From Moringa oleifera (taxonomy: Eukaryota; Streptophyta; Magnoliopsida; Brassicales; Moringaceae), in contig JAJFZO010000889.1 in the NCBI GenBank assembly GCA_021397835.1, positions 1,736,001 through 1,800,000 of the forward strand: DNA of 64,000 nt, read 5' to 3'. Position numbers and translations under genes: made by a program. Position 1 is the stretch's first letter, and each line of letters starts with the position of its first letter. Shown here piece after piece: positions 1-10,200 of this stretch. The notes under the pieces were generated by a model that was not told the origin of the DNA, searched no databases, and was given only the letters and a program-made list of their open reading frames with translations.

Positions 1-1534
1 TTCTGTAATGTGTGGTGTTTCCCAGAAAATTTGTAGATCCGGACCGGAGGGGTATCGATGTCTGTTGTCTTGGGTGAGATCCAGTCAGAATTCAGTAGAT
101 GAAATAAGTGTTAGCTGACAGGACCTGTCTTCTTTGCTGTCTTTAGTTGTTTTTTATTGGTTGTCATCTATATTTCCGGGAATAATAAATTGTGACAAGA
201 TAAAACCAGAAAGTAAAGGCCATAAAAAGAATACAAGATCTTGTGAGCTGGATACATTGTTTGAGCTTAAAACAGATTGCCTTCCCCAGGGAAGCCATGT
301 AAACAGAAAGTAAGCGGCTTTTCCGTTCTGTATCGAGCCCCTCTAAAGGAGCGCCCATAACATAACTCCTGCCAGTTCTTGTTTCCGAAGCTAAAAGTTT
401 TGAGTCTTTTCTTTCAGCAAAATGGGTTAAGTCACAAAACTGAGAATAGAATTGGAAAGGGAATCATATGATTCCACCAACATTCTTATCTACACATGAA
501 TCTACTTTGCGGTGTTCTAGTTGCTTACTAAAAAGCTTGCTTTCTGTTTCTTACAACCAAACAGGTGACTATCTGTTGAGTAATTGACAAAGGAAAGTGG
601 AATTAGTTGTCCTGCTTGGGACTTGTCTTGATGTTCCTTGAAAATAGTAGGAGACATGATGATCAAGACGTGTTTTTTTTTTTTTTAAATTTTTAAATGA
701 GTGAAAGGATTTGTCAAAAAAAACAATAATCAAAAAGGTTATCATCAATTAAATAATAATTTTAAAAGTAAAATATTATAAAAATAGTTATATGGGTAAC
801 ATTTATTAAAAAAATAATATTTAAATTAAAAATTATATAATAATCAAATCAAATTATGATCAACTTAATTTAAGTAACAGTGTGAAAAGTTTAGTTTTCG
901 ATAAACTTTTTAGTCTCTCCTAATCGTTTATCACTTTAGTAACTTGATATGATAACATTGCTGATATTTTTTAACTTTTTTATTAACTTCAACATGAATT
1001 TAATATTTTTTAAATACTGAATTTTTTAAAAAGTTTTATAATTTTATCAAAAAATTATAATTTCGATCATATTTAATTACATCATGAAAAAAATTCATTA
1101 AAAAAACAAATTTTAAGTTTGAAGTTAAGTCATCAAAAATTGGTTAAAGGTGATATTATGCAGGTTGTTGGAACCCTCATCAAATGGATCCTTTTCTACA
1201 CAAGACAAAAGAAAAATGCACACACAAAACTATACATAACCCAGAATTTACCTTACATCACAGTCTAATTAGACCATTACCAAACTTTTCCTTTCAATTG
1301 CTCTAAAAATAATTTTTTTTAGAAAAAACGAAGAAGAATAAACAGAAAATTTTCTTTTCGTATTCTTTTTTCACATTCTTTTTTCTTTTCAATGCGATCT
1401 GTGTCGTTGCCCCCCAAGCGAAAGGGATGTACAGGAAAAAGCAGATCTTCTTTTCACTGTGGGTCTTGTCCTGTCTCCGCAGCACTTTCCTTGATTTTCT
1501 TTCCAAAATCATCCAACTCTCTCCCTCTAGAAAA
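1..1534. other. Spacer downstream of the TPR gene; no gene called
   Basis: No convincing gene. Bases 1-660 have mixed composition. On the minus strand about 30 codons at roughly 1-95 stay open to the window edge and could be an exon cut by the boundary, but I cannot assign it. Bases 660-1150 are very AT-rich with a T run near 670-686. Bases 1150-1534 are the 3' flank of the TPR gene. I looked here on the minus strand for the thioredoxin domain that normally ends TTL proteins and did not see one. Confidence 0.5.
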
Positions 1535-4500
1535 TCAAGCACTCGGGCCACTTTGTTTCTTGAGCTGAAGCTGAGCCTCAGACAAGCTCCGGGCGACCTC
1601 CTCGTCATCAGGTATCTCTCTTTGCAAGATCTCATAGTCTTGTGTACAGGCCTCCCAGTTTCTCAGCTGTATTTGACAAGCAATTAAACCATGAGCTACA
1701 TCAGTCGAGTCACTTAAGATAATGTTAGATAATAGACTGAAGTACTTGATCTGATCAAGGTGACCAATGGGTTCTAATCCAAAGATTGAGTGACAAAGTT
1801 GGATGGTTACCTTGGCGAAGCAATCGGCTCTTCGTAGCCTAGCCTTGCTGTAACTGGGACGAACGTTAAGGGCAGCCGTGCAATCCTCCACAGCCTTGTC
1901 ATACTGGCCAAGCTTAGACCGACAGGCTGCTCGGTTGCACAACAAGACCGAGTTATGGGGATCATGCTCAAGCCCCTCTGCGTACGCAACGCATGCTTCT
2001 GATAGTCTTGATGCCTTGAAAAGCTCGTTACCCTTTGATCGAGCGGCCGCCACCACCTTAGCCTTCCTCATCACCATGTTCACTTCCCTGTTGTTACTGT
2101 CAAGCTTCGCCGCTACTTGAACTGCCGCCAAGGCATCATCAAATCTGTCATTCAAAAATTAATAAATCATAGTTCACGTAACCTGTAGAACATTGTTTTT
2201 ATTTGGCGGTCTAATGAAAGTGCCTCACGTCGTGAGGCAAAATCTTTATCTGGTTGGTTTTTGGAGTGGCTTTAAATATTGTTCTGTGTGAATCCCACTA
2301 GACAAGGTCACCATATATATGAAGTTGCTCATATTAGAAATCCTCAACTAACAATTCAAACACAAATGTAGAGATTTCACATGCGGGGTTAACACTGAGA
2401 TTGTAGATGCTTTAGGGGTCTTACAAATGATATACAATAGAATGAAAGGGATAAGAAAGGTGGGTATGGTTGATTATCAGATTAGGGCACATCTAACATC
2501 AAATTAAAGATACATAGGAAAAAAAATTAACCCTAAAAGCCAATCATTTGAGGCAAGTTGATAGGTAAAAAGGATTGGATTTCTCCCACACTTGCCTTTA
2601 ACATCCTTTTGGTTCCTCTTTTCCAGCAACCTTTCTCCTTTTGAGTTGTATTACAGTTAAACACAAAATTAGTGTCACTATCACTTTAATTAGATTAGAC
2701 AACTTTTTTCCTTTGTTACACACAACATGCTCTCTAATTCAAATCTGAGACGCGTTAAATCTAAGCTGCATGACTGGATTGCATTACTAATTAATTTAAT
2801 TGATTCATAGAAAACACTATCTTTCATGTCTAAAATTCAGCCAATTGATTAGTATAGGAAACAAACCTGCCGGCAGCCATGTCAACTTGAGCTTGTACCA
2901 TTAACAAATTCGCATTACCAACAGGACCAAGAAACTTGGTGCAGGCATCTGTATCAAAATGGGGTCCCCTGGACAATGTTTCATCTGCATCTTGGTGTCT
3001 ATGAAGCTTGAGAAGGGCCTCAGCTTGCAGCGCATAGATCTTAATTTGCATAATCAGGAACAAAACAAGGATTTATTTTACTAAACTTCAGCTGTTAACA
3101 TTCAAATGGGTAATACAAAAGTCCTAATACAAATGAGATTAGATTGATGACTGACCTGTGGTGCTGAATCTGCTCCTGCAGATATAGCAGTTGCAGTTTC
3201 TTTAACGAGCGTATTCCAATCTCGTGTCCTTTTAGCTTCAGTGCACTTATTGAGATGGACTTGAAGAGTCCTAGCTTTAGCAATGTCAACGTGATCAGCT
3301 TCTGGTCCTGCATGCTTGTAGTGATATATTGCCTTCTCAACTTCCCCTAACCTATATACACATATGTATGAACTTAACAGGATGTATAAGCATCTTATTT
3401 AGGACCAAAATAAATACGGTCTTGTACTGACCTTTAGTGACATGGAAGAATAAATTTATGTTCATGAAGCTAAAAGAAGTTGATTAGTTCTTTACTGCAG
3501 GAAGTAATATTTTGCTCACCTAAGGTACAGGTTTGCCAAACGATGGTGAGCCCTATGGTAATGGGGATCGATCCGAATTGCTTCTCTGCACTCAAAAACC
3601 GCATCGATGATCCTACCCAGAGCTGTCAATGCTGCACTTTTGTTGCTACGATATGGAGCCTTATTTGGGTCAATGGCGATTGCTGCCTCATACAAGGCCA
3701 ACGCCTCGGCAAAATTCCCATTCTTGTAATCTTCATTGCCCATAATCTTGAGAGTTTCAGGGTCCATTCTGGTAGAAAGAGCCCTACATAAGGAACCTGT
3801 CTCTTCTTCGCTAGGTTTCTCTTGGTAGGATTTCTTCACAACATTTCCCATGACTGTATTTGGGTATTTCCCAGTAGACATAGTTCTCTCCTCTTTTGCT
3901 GTTTTGGGCAGATGATCAAGAACATTTTGTGAATTCATGTTTCCACCTGCTCCTACTCCACCTGGTTGCCGCAAGTTACCTAAATTGCCAAAGAGCATCA
4001 CATTGCTGGATGATGCCCGAACAAGTTTGTCGCTTCCCTTCGATTTCTGATGATCTGCGATCATACTTTCTAGTTCTCCAGAGATACCCGTCGCTTCCTT
4101 AGGCACCCTTCTCCCTTGTTGAGTCCCGTAGTTTTGTTGGTTTTGTTGGCCACCATAACCAGCCTGGCTTTGCTGGTTACCATAACCTCGGCTTTGTGAT
4201 GCTTTTGTTGATTCATGAGAAGGTTTCCTGGCATTGTTTTGTTGATAACTAGGAGAAGTTTTGGGATAATTTGAAGCGGGTCTCGTGACGGGCTTTTGCG
4301 GCGTATCTGATGGATTCGTTGAAGGTTCTAAAAAGGCAGCCTCGTCAGAGCCGCCTCGCCTCCTCTTTGAGTAGGAGTTACTCGGCGTTTTAGTAAAATG
4401 AATGTTGTTTCCATTGCTGTTGTTGATGTTCTTGTTGCTGCTGGCATTGTTTTCTTTCACCATGCCCGAAGAAGTTGCTCTCTTCGTCCAAAAACCCCGT

Positions 4501-4565
4501 CTGCCAAAAACTGCATTTAAGAGGCCACAACCTGCAGATCTCCTCTCCGGCGAGTTGTCGCCCAT
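1535..4565 (-). CDS. TTL-like tetratricopeptide repeat protein lacking the thioredoxin domain
   Basis: Five exons on the minus strand: 4565-3520, 3351-3156, 3039-2867, 2144-1811 and 1666-1535. All introns are GT-AG with consistent phase, and the total is 1881 nt (626 aa). The N-terminus (CGLLNAVFGRRGFW near residue 13) is the signature of plant TTL proteins (TPR-repeat thioredoxin-like). It is followed by a low-complexity Asn/Gln/Ser region to about residue 265. TPR repeats start at MDPETLKIMGNEDYKNG (about 266) and run to the C-terminus, ending in LKKQSGPSA. TTL proteins of about 690 aa continue from this point into a thioredoxin-like domain. Here a stop follows directly, so the protein matches the shorter TPR-only relatives of the family. 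TTL proteins act in osmotic and brassinosteroid responses as scaffolds; that role is only inferred here. The start is the first ATG of the conserved N-terminus. Confidence 0.88.
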
Positions 4566-7248
4566 TTTCTTGCTAGTCTTGTTCAGAATGCAGTTTTATC
4601 GCATAACAAGAGAACGATGAATCTTAAGCCACAAGAAAGCTATTCACATGGACGGGTAAAATTTGAGAACAGTTGACAAAACCCTTGATGGACATTAAAA
4701 GTTGAGGACATATGGTGGCTTCTGTTTCAAGAAAACGTGTTAAGAAGATGGAACCGAGATTTCATGTCAAGCGAGAAAGGTAAAGCCAGAAGCAAATAGA
4801 AGAAAACAGAAAGAATGTGTAGACTTAAAAAACGAACCTAACCCCAGGAGATAACCTGCTTGGCCTCCTGGAGAGGCCGCAAGGGAGGATATTCTCTTGG
4901 GTTTCTCTCTCTTTCGGTTAAGGAGATGATACGAGATGGCATGATTAGGGTGGGGAAAAAGTGAAAAAAGAAAAAGGAATTTGCAGCAAAAAGAGAATAA
5001 TAAATCACTGTTACGTTGTTTTAATAAAACGGTGTTTTGTTTTGTTTAGTGACCCAACAAAAGTTTTCTTGCTTGTTTCTTTGTGCGGTGAAAAAGAGAG
5101 AAGCAGGAGACCCGGACCATGGAGAAACGAGGATCTCTAGATTTTTAGGCAGATAAGTGAGTCTCTCTTTGTCACGCCCCACATTGGGCTTTCTGGTTTT
5201 GCTGTACGTTTATTACTTCCAGCGGAGACAGGGAGACAGGCAGAGAAGAGGAAGGCACGTTGGTGCTTGCCTGGATCATCCACATCCTATCCTGGCGGCC
5301 TGTATCAGCTATTTCATGGCACAATGAAAGAGAAGAAACAACATCTCTATTCTCTAGTCTGTCATACTCAACAATAATTACAGATTTTACTTATATTAAA
5401 ATTATAATAGCAGGTATTAATGTTCAAAATCTAGACAAAACTTACTTTACAAGAAAATATCCATTTTGAACAGTTTTAGTTCATTGGAGATTAGCTCAAA
5501 AAAGAAAAAAAAAAAGAGAGAAAACGAAACTCCTTACATGGGAAGGACCTGTGACAGTTTAAAAAAATTTGCTACAAAAAAAGTTAAATGTGAAATTAAA
5601 GAATTGAGGATGACTTGGTGTATTGCTGAGCCTACCAACTTTGTTTTCAGTCAAGTGAGATAAATCAAGACTGTTTCAAAGTCTTCTGCTTCATGTTCAC
5701 TCTTTATGTTAGGTTTAGATGTCAACTTTCTTCATGTCCAAAACCAACCAATTTGACTTTGGTTTTTCTTTTTTTTTTTTTTGGTTTACATATGACTTGT
5801 AAATTAGAGAATTTTCAATCTTAACTTTGTTAAATTTCAAGTTCACAAAAAGTTGTATGACTTTAATGCAATTTAATAATATAGAATTGGGATCGAGGAT
5901 CAACTGAAAATTATAATTTAATTGGTTTATTTTCATAAAATAAATACACTTATTAATTAATTAATATTTAAAATAAGAATTGAAGGGAGAGTTGAAAATG
6001 TGGCTCGAGCTTAATACGCTCAATAATTGAAATTTCATTGCAAGATCTCAATTCTCAGGATAGCAATTGATTTCACATAATTTAAGAAAACTTCAGAAAG
6101 AAAAGATTGCTATTAAATTATTTGGAGAATGCTTTATGTCAAATGATCCTTAATAGACCTAATGCTATAGAAAATGAGTCTATTCCCTTGAAGATGAAGC
6201 TTTTAGTAGTTTGAACAAAATACAAAATAACATTGTGATGTAGCAAATAAGAAAACGACTTTACCTTAAAATCCGAGACAAGTTGTGTCGTTCCATGATA
6301 TTTCCTCGCTAAGGTAAAATTATTTGCGACAACTGTACCCAAATCTGAAAAATCTAAATCCATTGGGTGATCTTCCTCACTGCTACTCCAACACCATATC
6401 TTCTGAGAAAACAGCTTCAAGTTTGAACCCTAGGAGGTCTAATTTCTCAGTAGGATTAGTGTGATAGTGTAATTTTATGCTGCTCCTGTGTGTTCTTTTT
6501 AGTGGGATAGTCTAACACTAGTCCTTATGTTCTCATGTCTTCTTTCTTCTTGATTCTCAATTCATATGCACTGATTACTTGTGTGAGACTTTGGGTGCAG
6601 GGTCTTGAATTACCGAGAGCTTCTTTCTTCATATCATCAGCTTTTAATCAATGGGCTTAATCATGCGAGAATTAGGATGCTTTCAGTCCATGCATGGTAA
6701 CATACAGATTCTCTGCTTCACCACATCACCATAAATCTAGAAATATAAGAACATGGGCCTGTACTTGAATTTGAATTCAAAAGGCTGTTAAGTAGCCTGA
6801 AAACATACAAGGGAATCCAAAACTTCATGGGCTCATTTTTTCAGTGCGACACTGAATCTCCACCAGGCACCCAAAAAAGGGGGTTGGGGGGGGTGGGTGG
6901 GGGGTGGGGTGGAGGAGAAGAAAATAAAGGGGTGTTAATCCAACCCTAAATTGCAGAAGACAACAAAGATGAAGCTTCGACCAACCATCAATCCCATTGC
7001 CTTCCCAAATCAATTTTATAGTTAAGAACTCAACTCATCCTATCAGAACACTGCATCTTACCAGTGTGACAGAGCTTCTGATTTTGTAACACTTCAATAG
7101 TGAGAAAATAAACCCAAAGGATTTGCAATGTTTGAAGACCTCCATTTTTTTTATTTGGATTACCCTTAATGTCCCCTCCAATCATCCCAAGTCCCAACCT
7201 TTACAAGAAGGCAAAAAGGATCAGCAGCATATCAAAACTTCCAAGCCA
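4566..7248. other. Upstream region of the TPR gene and spacer to HCC2
   Basis: About 4566-5200 is probably leader and promoter of the minus-strand TPR gene. The remainder is AT-rich spacer with homopolymer runs (5504-5515, 5769-5782) and a G-rich tract at 6879-6914. Two short exon-like open stretches without recognisable family are present: minus strand about 6268-6420, ending in a good donor, and plus strand about 6601-6710, bounded by AG and GT. Neither joins into a gene that I can support. Confidence 0.45.
6879..6914 (+). other. G-quadruplex-forming tract
   Basis: The plus strand carries consecutive G runs of 5, 8, 3, 6 and 4, separated by one or two T. This satisfies the usual G3+N1-7 four-run rule with very short loops. 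It lies about 340 bp beyond the stop codon of the minus-strand HCC2 gene, so an extended HCC2 transcript would carry the C-rich complement. Confidence 0.7.
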
Positions 7249-10200
7249 TTATTTTCGACTTCCACTCACTTCTCTTAAAATTGCCTCTGATAGTTCTTCG
7301 GAGCTATACTCAGTCCCAAAACATCTTACCACCTCCATCTTTGGGTTCATTAGGTACCTGCTCATTTTAATTCAAATTACATCCTTCTTTAGCCATAGGA
7401 ACCCGGGAACTTGGGAGGGCAGAGGGAGAGAGAGGAGAGCAAGAGCATTTTGCTTACATGTTGTGGGAAGACTCAACAAGATAATCGTCCCCTTCCTCTT
7501 CAACCTTCTTAAAATAAACACGATATTCCTGTGCCATCTGTCTTACAGCACCAACAGGTCCAGTTAATCCCACAAGTCTTGGATCAAACTCTGCAGTCAT
7601 TCAGCCAAAAAGTGGACATAATATCAGCTAACTGCTCGTTGCTTCAGAATAAGCAGCTTAAGGTAAAGAAATTTTGGTGTGAGAGCATCCTGACCTTTAA
7701 GATAGGCACGAAGTTGGGCAGGTGTATCACGCTGAGGGTCAATTGTAATGAATACTGGTAAAACCTTCACACCCTGTTTTGATTCTTGCTCCAAGTAAAA
7801 TAGACGATTTGTCAGTGAGCTTACCAAGACATCAATAAATTATCTGTCAGTGAGCTTACCAAGACATCAATAAATTATCTATGTAAGGTACAGTGCCAAA
7901 CCTAATATATCTGTTGCCTTGGCCATTATCTGGACCTGCTCGGGTCCAACATCAGGAGACGATGTATACCCAAAATAGAGTAGAACCCAGTTCCCTAAGA
8001 AGTTCTGTTCAGTAACTAGCCTATTCTCTGTGTCAACCAGAGTGAACGGCCCACCAATAATTGGACCTGTAGTAGTATTAGAAATACTGCGGTTTCCCTG
8101 GCCTGATTCAGCACAAAAGAAAAATTATAAAGAAATTTTCGTTAGTCATGCACACATCAATATCTTCTCTACTCCCACTATGAAATAACCTATTACAAAA
8201 TGCACATCTATAGATCCACCCGACCAACCAACCACAGACAAACCAATAACATAAACAGAAAAAAACGGGGGTAAAAAAAAAAGGCACCTCTCCAGTCCCA
8301 AATCATGCAATGATAAAGTAAGAACACAGGAAACTATCAAAATGGCCATTTCTTACAGCCAAATTGTTTTACAATATCAGATCAATTCCCATATTGACAT
8401 AACTGACTTCACACATAAACACTTCTTTAGGATAAGAATTATAAACTAAAAGCCATAGTCTTGGCGATAGATGATGTCGAAATAAAGTTACATTCACATT
8501 TCAACATTATACATATCACCAGCACATAGACTCCAATAGAGACAAACCAAAACCCGAGAATTTCAAACTGAAGAATCCTTTTTCATCCATTTAGCATGAC
8601 TTGCACTCCTACCAAGCAACTGGAAAGTAACCGCCCCTCAGATTCCCTTCATTTGCATCCACCTGCCAACAATGTTTCTAGTTTTCACTCTTTAGAAAAG
8701 ATATTCATTTCCTGTCATATTTTTGCAATGCATCTAATCTCACGAATTTTGTCCTTCTCAAACATAAACCAGATGACAAAAAATTACAGAATATGGGAAG
8801 GTTCTGATCACCAGAACCAACTGTTTTGAAATGTTTTCTTTCTTAGAAACACAAGGTCCTTTTCTTTTCGTAATTAGACTGTTTAAATTTACAGCAAGAT
8901 TCATTTATTATTACTTTTCCGGATTCTATTAATAAAACCGAACCGAAGTTTCATATCACAACCAATCAAGATCATTCTGCTGTATGGGACTCTGCCTCCC
9001 GCTAGTGTAAATACGGGTCCTTAAGGAGCATTGGACCAGAACACATCCACCACAACAGAATGAGTGAACTCTATAGTTCCTGGGTGGAGGAGTGAGTGTG
9101 AGCAGTTTGAGTAAGATGAGGGCTTGCTCGTGTTGTATGGTTCCAGAGCTGGGTGATCGTTTATTCTTTTGGTAAGAGAATGTTCTAGTTTACATATAAT
9201 AGATACAGATCCCCCTACACAATTGATGCACATGTTTCAAAAGTAGCACCGATTAGTCTTATAGCAAAAGCCTTCCATCAAAAAGTTTAGGAATCTAACT
9301 TGCAGCTTAGTTTTTACTAACTGTTCATCGAACACAGTTCTCCATCCTTTTCCAGGATAAATAAGTGGGAAGTCCTTGGAAGACGGATATCAAACCAAAA
9401 TTCTAGGTTGGTGCTTATACACCCAAATGTTTGACATTTATTCTCAATTTACCAAGTCTACTCTCCAGAAGCCATAAAACATAGTGTTGCAAACATTTCT
9501 TTCTTGAACATTTCAAAAATAACAATAACACTGAGAGACAATGCTAGGGTCTGTTATAGAAGTTTTTAATAATGCATCATTTCCATAGAAACCATCATTG
9601 CAGCCAGAACCGTACACCACAGAAAGGTAACATATGTCAAATGGTTTTACATATAATCTTCAAAATTCCTTGCACTGAACAGATATTGACATATGAAATC
9701 TAATCACTAGAAAAGAAATCCCAAGATAGCTTTCTAATCATTTTGAGAATGTTATGACGGTTGCCGCACCATACCTGGGTTTACTCAAATAACCACTGCA
9801 ACAAAATGACAGCATTTTATGACTTTAGACAGCCTATTCAAAGTTCCCTTTATACGTATAATTCTTCCTTAAAAACATGGATTTCCGCTTTGCAAGAAAT
9901 TTTTTCACCAAAGAAGATCACCCTAATCCTACACATCTAACCAATTAGCAAGAATTACTACAGCCTTAGGGCATAAAAGGCAGAGCAAGAGAGAGAGAAA
10001 GAGGAACATACATATGATATGCAAAGAACGATATATGACTTGTTTGGATCAAAGTTAAGCCCCACAAGAACAAAAACCTGACCATGCAACAAATACTACC
10101 AACTCAATAGGTAATAATAGTGTTCAATCAGAAGTCATTGTTGAAGTCTAGACTTTGTGTCGCTTGGAATACTGATATTGATGAGCCACTTCAAATAGAA

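Noticed and set aside
1..1534. Thioredoxin exons for the TTL-like gene
   Set aside because: No minus-strand frame resembling a thioredoxin fold is visible after the stop at 1535.
7169..7567. 132-residue plus-strand frame opposite the HCC2 3' exons
   Set aside because: Antisense shadow; the minus strand there encodes conserved HCC2 exons 6 and 7 with correct splice sites.
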